This document shows, piece by piece, positions 45,256 through 58,511 of a stretch of DNA of 64,000 bases. The notes under the pieces were generated by a model, which was not told the origin of the DNA, did no database searches, and saw only the letters and a list, made by a program, of their open reading frames with translations. A program made the position numbers and the translations under genes. Numbering within the stretch: position 1 is the stretch's first letter; every line of letters starts with the position of its first letter. Source of the stretch: Ailurus styani (lineage: Eukaryota; Chordata; Mammalia; Carnivora; Ailuridae); NCBI GenBank assembly GCA_002007465.1, contig LNAC01000031.1:3055705-3119704 (forward strand), given 5' to 3'.

Positions 45256-47570
45256 AAGTTTTTTCCTTATTTGAACTTTTATTCAGATTTCAGACATGCA
45301 TAGGTATTTTAACATTTTTAATGATTCTGGCATAAAGTGGTCAATATCATTTCTTTCACAATTGCTAATTATAAAATGATGGTAAGTAATACTATGTACA
45401 CAGAGAATGTGAATTATTCTACTACTTCAGTATCAAAGTATTTCCACAGAATGGTGGAGGGAGGGAATTGTGTATTGTGTACGCACGTTATTGTATATTT
45501 TTCCTCATACATTTATTTCATTGACCTACACTCAAAACCAATGGCAAGAGGAAACAAAGGCAAAAACAGCCCTAGGGACATAGGCAGTATTAAAATAAAA
45601 CCCCTGCATGGTCTTTAGATATGACAAACTTTCAAGTTGCAAACACACGTAGAATAATGAAACACTCCCTGTGTTACTATATTATTTAGCTGGCAGATAC
45701 ATATATGCTTGCCTAATTCACCTGAGCAAAGTAGTCAGAATACCTGGAAGGAACAGTTGATAGGAGCCTGCTGTAAAGGAAGTATTCCACAGAGGAGATC
45801 CAATTGGGATATACAAAATTTAAGGTGAAATCTGAATATTGTTATGTGATTAAGATTATTCTTTTATTTAAAAATAGTCATTATATAAATCGTACATACT
45901 AGAAAAATGTTGACAGTATATACAAGTCATTTTCTGCCATAATTTACATAGATGTGGATGTTAATATCACTTTTTAAATTAAGCGAGTTTAATATGGATA
46001 AAAATGCAACCAAGCTATGTTTTCAATTTTTTAGCCTATGCATATAGAATTCCCTTATACGCTAGGAGTTTCCACTGAAACTTATGAAGGTTAGAAGGGA
46101 AGGTTAACTTAAAATCTTATCTACAACAAAAACTTTGTCAAGTGCTTATTTTTGAGACTTTGTTTTCTGTTCTTGTTTACAAAATTCATTATGCACAAAT
46201 TTTTCTGGAGAAGGTAAGATGCACTTTCAAAAGAGGCAAAAACATTAGGAAACAGATTTCCACACCTAGGATTACAACTAACTCTTGTCCATCTTGGAAC
46301 AAAAGAACATTCTTGCTGTCTCTTGCCTGGATGTTACAAAGCCACCTCATTAATCCCCCTGATTTTGATCTTTTATCCTTCCGATTCATATTTCAGAGTA
46401 TCCTTCTGAACCAGTTCACTCGTAGTGATGAAAAAGTATTAAAATTCTACCCCCCAATGATGCCAAATTTCACCGAGCCTCATTCTGAATGACTGGATTT
46501 GATTGCCTTGAAAATGTTGGGGGAAAATGAGTATATCACCACAGCCATGAGATTAGTAGCAAATGAACACATGAAAAGAAAATGAGAAGCCCATAGGATT
46601 ATTAACAAATGTATATTTAAAAGAAAAATATAAATTAAAATAAATGTTCCTTCTAGGTCAACAGTTACTATTCATATATATTCCACAAAATACATGATAT
46701 GTAGCCCTGAAGTAAAGCATCAATATCAAACATTCCCAGAGCTAATCAATCTTTACTAGGCTTATCTCCAATTAAAAGGAAACTGTTAGAGAAAGGTTGC
46801 ATTATCTAAAATCTATGTTGTTATGTGCCTGCACCTCCCAGGCAGGGAAATAGTTCATCTTAAAATAGCTTAGTAATCCCTATTAAAATCAAGATGACTT
46901 AATTAAATTGTTGCTGCATAAATATATGATTCTACCCATTTTTATAATTTATTACTGAGTAGTTTATTTTCTATTTGATTTTTTCCTTTCTAAGTGAAAT
47001 AAGACATATATCAATCAGTGTATACCTGCATTTCACCCAGTAATTACCTCAACATTTATTTTCATTCAGAAAGGAAGACAAAATAAAAAATGCCAAGTTA
47101 ACTATGCTTCTAAATGAGAGACAACTTAATATGTATCTTTCTTTTTCTCTAGATCACAAAGTCTTTTCAAAGAGAATGTTATGGAAAATAAAAAAAAGTC
47201 TATGTGGTTTAACAGAAACTTCAATTTGTTAATCTTGTTAAAATTAATTTCCTTATAATGATACCAGAGTGTTTTTATACATATTTTAGCCATCAAGCTA
47301 AGTAGAAATTATTCAACCCAAAAAGCAGATGATCATTTTAAATGAGCTGGTTCTTTCTAAATAATTATTTAGTCTGATTCAAATAATCTCACTCCAAAAT
47401 CTACAAAGATAGTATAATTCATATGTTTCCTCTATCTTATCCATTTACTCCTTTACCCATACCCACATTCAGTACTTCTCAGTTGAGGTATATAATAACC
47501 TTTAACTCTATGAAATCGCTCTCCTTTCTAATACACTTCATCCTGAGGTTTAATTGAATATCAGGTATGT
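45256..47570. other. 2.3 kb without recognised elements
   Basis: AT-rich. Frames of 93 and 116 codons (45337, 46142, plus strand) have no familiar domains. I cannot rule out very old repeats. Confidence 0.45.
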
Positions 47571-47578
47571 CTTATATT

Positions 47579-47776
47579 GGGATGCCTGGGTGGCTCAGTC
47601 GTTAGGTGTCTGCCTTCAGCTCGGGTCATGATCCCAGGGTCCTGGGATTGAACCCCACATCGGGCTCCCTGCTCAGTGGGAAGCCTGCTTCTCCCTCTCC
47701 CACTCCCTGTACTCGCATTCCTTCTCTTGCTGTGTTTCTCTCTGTCAAATAAATAAATAAAATCTTTAAAAAAAAA
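47579..47776 (+). mobile_element. Can-SINE
   Basis: 'ggatgcctgggtggctcagt' head, body 'gggattgaaccccacatcgg', CT segment and A tail. Probable short TSD 'tcttatattg' (about 47569) and 'tcttctattg' (47778). Confidence 0.95.
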
Positions 47777-47789
47777 TCTTCTATTGAGC

Positions 47790-48150
47790 AAATCTGCTAC
47801 AGACTGATTATGTCTTCCTCCCCAAATTCAAACCTAACCCCCAATGTGATGGTATTTAGAGGTAGGCTCTTTGAGGATAATTAGGTCAAGAGGGTGGAAC
47901 CCTCATCATTGGATAGGTGCCCTTATAATGTAGGCCCAGACAGCTCCCTGGTCCCTGCCACCATTTGAGGAAAGAGTGAGAAGATGGCCTTCTATGAATC
48001 AGAAAGGGGTTTCTCACCAGACAACAAACCTGCTGACACCTTGATCTTGGACTTCCAGCCTCCAGAACTGTGAGAGATAAATTTCTGTTGTTTAAAAGCC
48101 ATCCAGTCTAAGCTATTCTGCTATGGCAATCAAACAGACTTGGACAATAT
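47790..48150 (+). mobile_element. MLT1-type MaLR solo LTR
   Basis: A clear mammalian-apparent LTR retrotransposon LTR: 'cccaatgtgatggtatttag', 'ataattaggtcaagagggtg', 'ctcatcattggataggtgcc', then 'accttgatcttggacttcca' and 'gcctccagaactgtgagaga', followed by polyadenylation-like 'ataaatttctgttgtttaaa'. Complete enough to place in the MLT1/MST group. No internal region seen, so it is a solo LTR. Confidence 0.92.
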
Positions 48151-48620
48151 TATTCCCATGTTCAAATCAACTTCTCTATTCCTCAGTATCTTTAAAACAA
48201 AAAGTCTAAATTTCATATCAAGTCATACAAATCTCATGGAAATTTACCCCAACTTAGTTTCCAGCCATATTCCTCTCACTAAATCTCTGAACTCCAGTCA
48301 GGCCAGAGAGATCATTTCCCAGATACATCTTTGGCTATTTCTACTTCAGCATTTTTGTATAGTGCTTTCATTTGTATAATGTGCCTGGCTGTTTTTATCT
48401 GTAATCCCATATACTCTAGCCCACTTAAGCCTTTGGAGAACCTATCTATCTTTCATTGCCAAAATGAAATGCCACCTTTCCTAAGAAGGATAACCCAATA
48501 TGGATTAGTCTTTCCTTCCATGTTACCAAACCATTTTGTTTATCACGTTCTGCTTCTACAAATCCATACCTTATTCAAAGTTTATTTTGCAATAAGAATA
48601 ACTAAGTGTTTTTCAAAAAT
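48151..48620 (+). repeat. Probable L2 fragment
   Basis: Pyrimidine-rich sense sequence with 'gccaaaatgaaatgccacct' and 'tttgtataatgtgcctggct' patches in a roughly L2-like order. Moderate support. Confidence 0.45.
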
Positions 48621-48970
48621 AGATTCTCAACACATGTTTGTGAATTAATTATGCATACTGGCAATGGTTCATAGAATCTAAAAAACAAATAGTGTCCAAT
48701 CAAAATTTTGGTAAAACAAAGCCCGATGATTCTAATAAAAATGCAACCCTCACTTCTCTTTTTTCTTTTTTTGACATTCCATAGCAAAAGCCTAATAGAA
48801 AGTTAGTTTGATTCTATTTCAAGTCTAACTTAAAAATTGGATTTAAATAAGTATAAAAATACATATACATGAAATTATACCCATGTATTGAACAAACACA
48901 GGTGGTAATAAAAATGCAGTATATCTTTTTGTTTCCTATCATTCCTTTACTTTTAAAAATATTTTCTTAA
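48621..48970. other. No recognisable feature
   Basis: Nothing assigned. Confidence 0.45.
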
Positions 48971-48974
48971 AATT

Positions 48975-49110
48975 TTCAAACACATTTAAAAGCAGAGAGA
49001 GAGAGAAGTATAAAGAACTCCCATATACTCACCACCCATATTCGGTGGTTATCAAGATTTTACCAGGCTTGTTTTGGCTATTCCTTTTTTTTTCCTTTCA
49101 AAATGTATTC
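48975..49110 (-). repeat. Old L1 fragment, antisense
   Basis: 'aagaactcccatatactcac' then 'cacccatattcggtggttat' and 'caagattttaccaggcttg' matches antisense L1M. Confidence 0.55.
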
Positions 49111-50203
49111 AGTGGAAGTAATATACCTGTCCCAGGATAAAACTATAGCAGATGCCCAGAGTCTTCAGCTTATTCTTAAGCGATGGAGAGTTCTACAGTT
49201 GCAAACAATCTGTGTCTCAATTCAGAAAATAAAAGGCCAGTTCGAGGTTTTAGTCAATTGTACCTAAGATCTCCTCTTCTCTGGCTCTGTTCTGTTTCAG
49301 AGAGCCAGGTCCTTTCCTTCCGCATTCCCACCCCAGTCTATATTCCCAGCTAAACTACTTTTATAGTCCCTCCAGTACCAAGTGGAAGGAGAAATTCATA
49401 TCACCTTAGTCAGCTCTATAGGAGCATTCTTGTATGTCTTGACTGGACAAACTCCCAAAGTAGGGCCTGGGTGCCAACAAGCAGCACTTTCCAGGCTTGG
49501 CTTCCAAAGCAGTTTGTCACCCCAACCTGCTCTCTCAGGTTTCCAGGCAGAGTCAAACCCCAGAACACCAGTTATCAGAGTGACATCTTCAGCTCTCCAT
49601 TTAGGCTTTCGGAAAGATACTGTTCTAAAAGTTAGGAGCTAGAATTCATCTCATTCTCCAGGGATGGGACTTAAAAAACAAGGCATTAGCTATCTATTAA
49701 AAAATCCCATTCTTTCTCTTCCACTCACTCATAGGTGACTTTGAGTGAAATAGTTCAAGAGTCATGAAATATTTCTTTTCAATATCACAAATTTTTCACC
49801 TCACTTCCTAATTCATATCTAATGTATCTTGATGCCTAATTGAAACTTTCATTTTAATTTCCTTCAATTTAAATATCTTGTCACAAACACACACACACAT
49901 ACACACAAACACAGGATTAACTGTGAATGGGGTCATCCTTAGTTTACGTCATCCAGAGAAGACTACAATTCATTTTATTGAAAGAAAACTACTGGAGAAG
50001 ACTGAATTTTTGTACAATGTAGATACTGATAGAAAGTTCTTTGGAGGATCTAGAATTCCATGGTAAACTGAAATGAATTCCAGTCATATTAAGTAATTAT
50101 TAATGTTCCTACATAATCTGTTTTGCCTAGTTAAGAACATTTAATGAATAAAATTTATATTGGCTGAGTACCATCAGTATATTAGGTTTTATAGTGAACA
50201 TAC
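49111..50203. other. No recognised elements
   Basis: An 86-codon frame (49382-49642) in a slightly GC-richer patch has no family match that I can see. Short (CA)n at 49886-49900. Confidence 0.45.
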
Positions 50204-50218
50204 AGAAGACTAAGTCCC

Positions 50219-50420
50219 GGGCGCCTGGGTGGCTCAGTGGGTTAAAGCCTCTGCTTTCGGCTCAGGTCATGATCTCAAGGTCCTGGGATCGAGGCCCGCA
50301 TCGGGCTCCCTGCTCAGCGGGGAGCCTGCTTCCCCCTCTCTCTCTCTGCCTGCCTCTCTGCCTCCTTGTGATCTCTCTCCCTCTGTGAAATAAATAAATA
50401 AAATCTTTAAAAAAAAAAAA
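50219..50420 (+). mobile_element. Young Can-SINE
   Basis: Near-consensus copy with intact tail. Perfect 15-bp TSD 'agaagactaagtccc' at 50204-50218 and 50421-50435. Confidence 0.97.
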
Positions 50421-50435
50421 AGAAGACTAAGTCCC

Positions 50436-51145
50436 ATTCTTGTATCTATTTAATAAATATTGACTTCTTGTTTAGGAATCTGACAAGATTTATTGACATG
50501 GCAATTCCATATTTTCTGAGAAAGATTAAAGTTTTTATTAGGCCCCAAAACTAGAAGGTAATATCAATACTGGTCTTAGTTACATGCATTTATCATGACA
50601 TCCACTCAAACACAGATTGAGGGTTCCATAAAACTGTTAGCCCTGTTTCTTTCTTCACATAATTAGGAGAGACAGAGCCATTCAAACATTCCTTTTCAAA
50701 CCAGGAATGAACAAAGGACCCCCAAATCTAGATACAATGCTGAATCCAATAACAGTGCACCTGAAACTAGCCAGGCCTCTCAAAAGAGCAAGAGTGAGAA
50801 AAGAAAGGCACATCAGTAGTCCAGTCACTGTATGGCCACATGAGAATAGGAACCATCACTGTCTAGCCCACTGTTACGTTATTGAGGAGGAAAACACTAA
50901 ATTGATTTGCATGTGGTTCTCATCTCAGAAATAATAAAGGATACTATTAAGGAATTTTGTTTGTTTTTAATCTCCCACTTAACATAGAACAAAAGGGAAA
51001 AAAATCTATGAAAGCCTTGAAATATAATGTCAAATAATAACCGATAACTGATTGCCAAGATAAAATAAGGGTCCAAAGGTGAGTGTACCTAAAAATAAAG
51101 GAGTCACCCTGGGCTTTTGCTTATTTGTTTGAGATAGCATATGCA
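50436..51145. other. No recognised elements
   Basis: A 75-codon frame (50707-50934) has no recognisable motif. Confidence 0.45.
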
Positions 51146-51149
51146 GTTT

Positions 51150-51215
51150 TTACATGGTGTCCAGCACATATTAAGTATTTAATAAATTACAACGGTTATT
51201 ATTATCACTTATATT
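51150..51215 (+). repeat. MIR 3' remnant
   Basis: 'gtgtccagcacatattaagt', then 'atttaataaattacaacggt' and 'tattattatcac' matches the end of MIR. Confidence 0.5.
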
Positions 51216-53155
51216 GTTATAAGTAATTTCTAGCAAAGGGATATTTGCAAAGCAAATACTCTTGATAAAGGCATTACAAGCAAGAATGCTCAGAGAAGAA
51301 ATGACTTTTCCTCACTGAAACAGTTTTACAGTGTTCTCTTATTGAAAGGGAAGGGGGAAATGGGAACAAATAGTATGACTAGAACAATATATTATGTATA
51401 TAATATAAACTGGGATTAAGCTAGAAATAATCTGGCAATTTATTATTTAATAATTAGAGGCTTCACCAATGCCAGTATCAGATACTAAGTAATAAATACA
51501 TGATTTATATGTGTAAAATATGATGTATATTATATATAAGTTTCATACATATATTGCATGTATAAAAGTTTGATTTTTGTATGCTCCAGATTTCCATATC
51601 ATTCAACCCAGAAACTAAAAAAGAAATAATTATTATGTGTCAGGAATTCCATCATGGCCTTATCAGAATGATAAAGTCTTACAGACATCTTGAAAGCAAG
51701 TAGTTTGATCCTTCTAAGTTACCAAAGCAACAGGTACTTTTATGGACTCTAACGAAATAATGACTTACCCAGTACAGAGTAACTGCTCAGTAAATATTTG
51801 TTAAAATATTGAATAACCCATAGGAATAACATAATTACATTTTGCCAATGATCTGTAAATATATTCTTTTTTGAAAGGAATAATTCTGTTTAAACATAAA
51901 AGCTGTAAAGCCAGTCAATGAGAAGATCCTAATATGGTTTCTAGAAGACACTAACCTTGAGAATTCAGGTAGCATTTAGCTCTGGTTTGTTTTGTGATAT
52001 AAGCATAAGAATTAAAACAACTTTAAGAAATTCTCCATGAAAACACCATTGGCTCATTTCCTTCTCACCAAATCAAGTCCTAATTCATGCTGTCACTAAG
52101 ATCACTTTTTGTATTGTGGAAACTTTTACACAAACACTTTCAGGAAAGGTAACATGGTTAAATGGTTAATCCTGAAAACTACTCAAATAAGACAACACCC
52201 TAGAAAAACATAGCTAGTGAAAAAAAATCGCTTTCATTCAGTTCACTATCTGTGTGTGAGCCCTAGGAAAAATACAGGCGGACTTTAGGTATTTGGGGGA
52301 AAATGCTATTTGCTTACAAATGTATTTTTCAGATGATAAGTCAGATATTAAAATTTAAAGTTTTATTCCAAACTCTGTCATTTACTCGAAAAATTCATTT
52401 GAAATCTAGGTTGCCATTTTCTACAAATAAAATAAGGTTAACATTTGCCTGTGTCAATGTGACATATCAAAATTTAGCAATCCTCGGAATATGACAATGT
52501 AAGTATATATAATTTAACTGCAAGGATACATTAGCAAGTAATTGAGAGCAATTTAAAGCCTAAATGGAGGTTTTAGGTTTAGATAAATGAAAAGAATCAA
52601 GATTATTTTTTCTTCAAAAATATCTTTAATGGCTTTAGTCAGGTCAAATCCATTTCACATAGGTAATCTACCATTCAAGTCACAGAGTGATAATTTTGAC
52701 CTGAAAAAGTAGAAATTTGAATCTGAAGAGCGTATCCCTTTTCTGGAACAACTGCTTCTATGTCTATTCCAAGAGAATGACAAATACACAAGATCAGATA
52801 AAAATCTGAAGGTCCTTACAAAATAAACACACATCCAATATTATTTTCTCCTACTAAAAAGAAAGTTAGAAACTAAATCATAAGAATAAAATTCCTTATA
52901 CTTGAATTTCACCTAAGAGAAAATATATCAGAATCTCCAGAAGAGGAAAAAGTGGGGTATTTTGAAAATATTCTCTAGGTGATGCTGGTAAATTCTCTAA
53001 CCAATCAGCTGATAAATCCAACCAACTAATCTCATAATCCCATATGGTTACAACACAATAATGATAATAATATTCTTTTCATATATCATTTGGGTACCAG
53101 GTATTTCCATCTCGATGCTTTGTCATAGTCTTAAAATATACATATTAAACTATTT
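51216..53155. other. 1.9 kb mostly unrecognised
   Basis: A possible short L2/MIR terminus lies at about 51775-51825 ('gctcagtaaatatttgttaa'). Otherwise AT-rich with no assignable content. Confidence 0.45.
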
Positions 53156-53159
53156 TATT

Positions 53160-53750
53160 CTTTTCCATTGTTAGTCTATTCCTCTTCATATAATCTTTAC
53201 CAGACCAGCAGTCTTCCTCAAAGACACCTTTCCCCCCAAACATTTCATGAACTGGCATGTCCTTTCAATTCTATCTCTAAAATTCCTCTCAAATTTGACT
53301 GACGTTCTGGAGTCCGTATTTACTTAAAATTGCTTTATTATCTCTCAATGAGACTGATTCAATAGTCTCCTAACTGCCGTTCCTGCCCACACTTACTTCC
53401 AGTCTGCTCCCAAATGCTCCCAAAATTACCTTTATTAGAAAAAATTTATTATATAATCATGTCTCTTGTTTTTAAAACTTCTTCAGATCACTATGCTCTT
53501 TTTAAGAAAAGGTTTCAAAATCTTTAGCATGTCACATATTGTTCTTCAAGATGTGGCCACACACTACAGCATCAACTTCTACTTCCCCAAATCCTTATAC
53601 TTAGTAACCCTATTGAATTTCTCACACATCCACCTACAAATTCTTTAATCCTTGAGTCATTTATACATGCTATTTTCTCTGTATGGAAGAGTGTTTTCTA
53701 GAAAATTCCTACACCTTCTTCAAATCCAATTCAATTTTCACTATGAAAAA
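53160..53750 (+). repeat. L2 LINE 3' fragment
   Basis: Sense L2-like order: 'tctcctaactgccgttcctg', 'cccaaaattacctttattag', 'aaaacttcttcagatcacta', then 'ctatgctc' onward to 'gctattttctctgtatggaa'. Diverged. Confidence 0.6.
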
Positions 53751-55175
53751 AGACATGGGATTGTAGAGGCAGGGGCTTTAAAATTCAAGAGAAGCAAAAG
53801 GAATTCCTAGGAAAATGATGAAAGGAATTTCCTGGAAGACATTTATGCAGCAAGTTGGTAGAACAACCAACAACCTAGTAAACAGGAAGATGAACATTGT
53901 CAGAAGGCAAAGGAAAAGGCATGATAAGTTTCCTGGTGTTTTGACCCACTGAGGAGAATTTTACGTTTTTTTAGAGAATTTACAAGAGATAGTGATCAGT
54001 GAGGCTATTGTTGCCTCTAAGATAAATGAAAACCTGTATAAGAATGAGAATGTGGTCAATTTCTATGTGATTGAGCTCTGAACAATAATTACTAATGAGA
54101 GTAATATAACCTCTAAATATTGAAAAAGCCAAATTTTGTGATATATTTAAATAGGGCAAGTTTTATATGAGTTTAATCCTCATCTTCCATAAAGAGGTTA
54201 GATAATAACTAAGTGTGAAAAACCAGGAAATAGACATATAAACTTATTTTTTAGATATATGGGGGCAAAGGCCAGAAGAAATTGCAAAAGTGTTGAAATT
54301 GCTTGCTCTTAGGATCAACGAAGGCCTGTGACTTCTACTCTACTGGGGCATCATTCACATCATGTTCTTTGTGAGTGGTGCTCAAGGCCTGACAGGAAAA
54401 ACAAGCAGGGACTGGATGCTCAGGGTTCAATCCAACTGGAGGCAGTATGACCAAAGTGGAGTATATAGATCCAGAAACTAGAGGTACCATAAAGCAAAAA
54501 CAATAAATAAAATTAGAAGAAACAAAAATATGGAACCAGCTGCTTTTAAAATTTTGTTTGTATGAGTAGTGAGAAAGTAGGATGAAAATAATCTGATAGC
54601 TTTTAAGCAAAGAATAGGAATTATAAACTAGATTTTCTATAAAATCAATCAAGATATTTATACACAGAGGACAGAGTTAATGTGCCAAAATAAGTTATCC
54701 CTCTGTAATGTTCATTTTATTTAGTCATTTTAATGCAATGAGAAGTTTAAAGTCAGAAATTTAGTTTTGTTTTAACAAAATATGGCATAATTTAAGGGAA
54801 TTTTCATAGCACTGATAAAAAGATTTTTTCTTTGAAACCTACTACAGTATTATCTAATTCTAAAAGTGAATTTATACATATGAATATTTTTAACTTAAAT
54901 ATATGTATAAATATATATAACTATATATCATAACTATGAGCAACTCTCTAATACATACTAAATACCTAAAATTTAATAAATAATTTTTAAAAGTTGGTTT
55001 TCTTCACATTTTCATTTTCTCCATATAAAGTTAAAAAGAATCAATGAGTAAAGTGTTATAGCTATAATGCAAGTTCATCCAAGTTGGTGCAAAAATCATA
55101 TCATTATTATTATGACAAAGCACAAAAAATCATTTAAAATGCACACCATCTTTAAATCCTTAGCATGCAGGAAAC
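53751..55175. other. 1.4 kb without recognised elements
   Basis: A 105-codon minus-strand frame (54335-54652) shows no family. AT-rich (TA) runs lie at about 54895-54930. Confidence 0.45.
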
Positions 55176-55179
55176 CTGA

Positions 55180-55610
55180 AATACTCCCACAAATCAACAT
55201 AATAGACAATCCTATGAGGAAATGAGCAGATGTAAAGAGATCAGAAGAAATATGAATGGCCAATAAACAAAAGAAAAAATGCCCATGTTCACTAGTCGTC
55301 AGAAGAATACAAAAGAAAATAATTCATCAGATTGGCAACAACAAAAAATTTTAAGTATCTCAATACCAAGTGCAGGTAAAGATATGAAGCAACAGAAACT
55401 TTCACAGTCTGCCAGTACAAGCATAATTTTTTAAATTACTTTGAAGAGAAATTTGGTATTATCTAGTAATGCTAAAAATGTTCATTGCCCACAACTCACA
55501 AATTCTAATTCTAGGTTTAGAAACTAGGAAAACTGTCACAAAGGATATAAGGAAACATGTATAAGAATAATCTTAGCATTGTGCATTTGTACTGCTTTTA
55601 CAAACTTAGT
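55180..55610 (+). repeat. Old L1 fragment
   Basis: Sense L1M order: 'gaatggccaataaacaaaag', then 'cccatgttcactagtcgtca', 'atcagattggcaacaacaaa' and 'agaaactttcacagtctgcc'. Confidence 0.75.
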
Positions 55611-55844
55611 TCACTTGAAAAGTTTAAATCTAGATATCCCAATTCAACAAGTGGATGAAATTCACTAAGATGAAATTTTCAAACTTCTGTAATATGTATG
55701 GCCTCCCGTGTGAGGCATAGCAAGAGACTTTTGTTTAAAAATATACAAGGTAAAAAATGAAATCTACATACTTCAAGTTAAGATTTTAAATTTAGCAGCA
55801 GCTACTTTTGTCTTAGTGTTTGAGTCCTCTAATAACAAATTCTT

Positions 55845-56043
55845 TTTTTTTTTAAAGATTTTATTTATTTATTTCACAGAGGGAGAGAGATCACAAGGAG
55901 GCAGAGAGACCAGGCAGAGAGAGAGAGGGGGAAGCAGGCTCCCTGCCGAGCAGGGAGCCCAATGCGGGCCTCCATCCCAGGACCCTGAGATCATGACCTG
56001 AGCCGAAAGCAGAGCCTTTAACCCACTGAGCCACCCAGGCACC
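55845..56043 (-). mobile_element. Young Can-SINE
   Basis: Antisense, near consensus, head 'ctgagccacccaggcaccc'. Perfect 16-bp TSD 'ctaataacaaattctt' at 55829-55844 and 56044-56059. Confidence 0.97.
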
Positions 56044-56059
56044 CTAATAACAAATTCTT

Positions 56060-56903
56060 ACAAGTTCTATGTAATTAAATTTTCAATAGAAAAAAATTGT
56101 GTAAAGACGCTAAATTCTCCAGCTAATTTTTAGAAAGAAATATTAACCGTGTAAATATATATATTTTTTTTATTTTAAGTTCACTGGAGGCGAGGCCTTT
56201 GTTTTGTCAATAACATATGAATTTCACATAAATATAAATGTTATTATTGAGAACAATCCTATAACTTCATAATAGTCACATTCGTATTTCCAGAAAAAGA
56301 AAGCTTTTTAAGCTTAGCAATAAAAAAATTGCACTCTTTTTTAGCTTAGAGCAATATGTGGCTGAAAACATGCCATGAAAAATATGAAAAATATGAAAGC
56401 AGAAAAACGTGACACATACTGATAATAAACACATAATGATAATATATAAGAAAAGATTTAAGATGTTGTGTTTAATATATTTTTAGAGCTAGATTAAGAA
56501 ATTACTTGACTTTACATCAGATTAACATAATGCTTTTCCTTCAGAGTTTATTCTATAAAATTATTTTGGCTCCCAGGTAAATATGTTCTTATTAAAAAGA
56601 AACGAGCAAAAGAGACAATGTTACTAGTTCTAGCATACTTAAATAATGTTTTCATACATTTCCCAAGTCAAAATATTAGGTGGAATATTTTTTGCTCACA
56701 AAATTAAAATCAAAAATTCATAAATTATTTCAAACGAAAACTATATATTAGCTACTTTCAGCAATTTAATTCAATTCAGCTCTCAAACTACATGGAAAGA
56801 AAATATTCTAATATTTAAAAACCCCAAATTCAAAAAAGTTCCCTAAAGTATGGTTCCAAGAATGTAATATGAGCTACTTGATGCCGGTAGTGATAATATG
56901 CTC
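56060..56903. other. No recognised elements
   Basis: AT-rich. A small tandem 'aaaaatatg' duplication lies near 56380-56397. Confidence 0.45.
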
Positions 56904-56925
56904 AGAAAAATATAAACAAGAATAA

Positions 56926-57133
56926 GGGGCACCTGGATGCCTCAGTCGGTTAAGCATCTGCCTTCAGCTCAGGTCATGATCCCAGAGTCCTGGGATTGAG
57001 CCTGGAGTCAGGTTCCCTGCTCAGCTGGGAGTAGGCCTCTCCCTCTCCCTTTCCCTCTACCTAGCCCCCTCCCTCCCCACTCCTGCTCTGTCTCAATGTC
57101 TCTCAAATAAATAAATGAAAACTTTTTTAAAAA
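56926..57133 (+). mobile_element. Can-SINE
   Basis: Older copy (head 'ggggcacctggatgcctcag'). A long 22-bp TSD with one mismatch lies at 56904-56925 and 57134-57155 ('agaaaaatataaaca' core). Confidence 0.96.
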
Positions 57134-57275
57134 AGAAAAATATAAACAGGAATAAATAATAAAGAATTTGAACAGACTTTTGATAATTAAATCTTAATTT
57201 TAAATTACATCAAGTTCTTAAAACAAAATTGATCAGAACTTTCATCACTATAGCCATCAAGTGGAAAAAGCTTCA

Positions 57276-57480
57276 GGGGCGCCTGGGTGGCTCAGTCATT
57301 AAGCGTCTGCCTTCAGCTCAGGTCATGACCCCAGGGTCCTGGGATCCAGCCCCACATCAGGCTCCCTGCTCTGTGGGAAGCCTGCTTCTCCCTCTCCCAC
57401 TCCCCCTGCTTGTGTTCTGCCTCTCGCTGTTTCTCTCTGTCAAATAAATAAATAAAAATATTTTTAAAAAAAGAAAAAGT
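57276..57480 (+). mobile_element. Can-SINE
   Basis: 'ggggcgcctgggtggctcag' head, CT segment, A tail. TSD 'aaaagcttca' at 57266-57275 and 57481-57490. Confidence 0.95.
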
Positions 57481-57678
57481 AAAAGCTTCAAATTACATCA
57501 TAAATTGTCAAAATTATTTACTCCAGTACACAAATATTGTAAAAGCCATGATTAAATGATATATAACTCTTGAAAAGGAAATAATTAAAAGAAGATTTAA
57601 AACAGACAAAAACCCATATCTCAATTAAGTAACATGTTACTTGCTTCTACTATTCAAAATATTTGTCTATTTCACCTT

Positions 57679-57862
57679 CTTTTTTTAAGATTTTATTTAT
57701 TTATTTGTGTGAGAGAGAGAGAGAGCACAAAGGGGGTAAGGGCCAAGGAAGAAGCAGACTTCCCTCAAGCAGGGAGTCCAATACTGGGGTGGATCACAGG
57801 ACTCCGGGACTATGACCAAGCCAAAAGCAGATGGCAAACCCACTAAACCACCCAGGTGCTTC
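57679..57862 (-). mobile_element. Can-SINE, diverged
   Basis: Antisense with reversed tail 'aagattttatttatttattt', GA-rich run and a diverged head 'ctaaaccacccaggtgct'. TSD weak ('tctatttcac' against 'tctattttac'). Confidence 0.92.
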
Positions 57863-58088
57863 TCTATTTTACATTCTTAATCCACAAACTAGTTCAGGGC
57901 TCTCTCAATTTTAGATTAGTGAGGTTAGTCTGCTTATGGAACATATGGAATATAGCTGCTAATACCTCCTTATCATCTCTCAGCTATTCCAAAAGAGAAC
58001 TGATAAACCATTAAAGATACCATTTTCTTCTTAGCTATCCACCAACCATCTAGAGCGCTTTTTTTTTCCTCTCCTTGGAATTAATGTT

Positions 58089-58291
58089 TTTTTTAAAAAA
58101 AAGATTAGGTATTTATCTGAGAGAGAGAGAAAGCAAGAGTGGAGTGGCAGAGGGAGAGGGAGAGAGAATCTCAAGCAGACTCACACTGAGCATAGAGGCT
58201 GACAGCGTGAGGCTGATTCCCTGACCCTGAGATCAGGAGATGAGCTAAACCAAGAGTCTGACACTTAACCTACTGAGCCACCGAGGCACAC
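58089..58291 (-). mobile_element. Can-SINE, first of a serial pair
   Basis: Diverged antisense copy with head 'ctgagccaccgaggcacac'. Flanked by 'ctccttggaattaatgtt' (58071-58088) and 'ctccttgaaatgaacatt' (58292-58309). Confidence 0.93.
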
Positions 58292-58309
58292 CTCCTTGAA
58301 ATGAACATT

Positions 58310-58494
58310 TTTTTTTAAGATTTTATTTATTTATTTGACAGAGAGATCACAAGTAGGCAGAGAGGCAGGCAGAGAGAGGAAGAAGCAGGCTCCCTGATGA
58401 GCGGAGAGCCTGATGCGGGGCTCGATCCTAGGATCCTGGGATCGTGACCTGAGCTGAAGGCAGCCACTTAACCAGCTGAGCCACCCAGGCACCC
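58310..58494 (-). mobile_element. Can-SINE, second of a serial pair
   Basis: Better-preserved antisense copy, head 'ctgagccacccaggcacccc'. Its TSD pair is 58295-58309 ('cttgaaatgaacatt') and 58496-58510 ('tttgaaatgaacttt'). The left copy is also the right TSD of the preceding SINE. Confidence 0.95.
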
Positions 58495-58511
58495 CTTTGA
58501 AATGAACTTTT

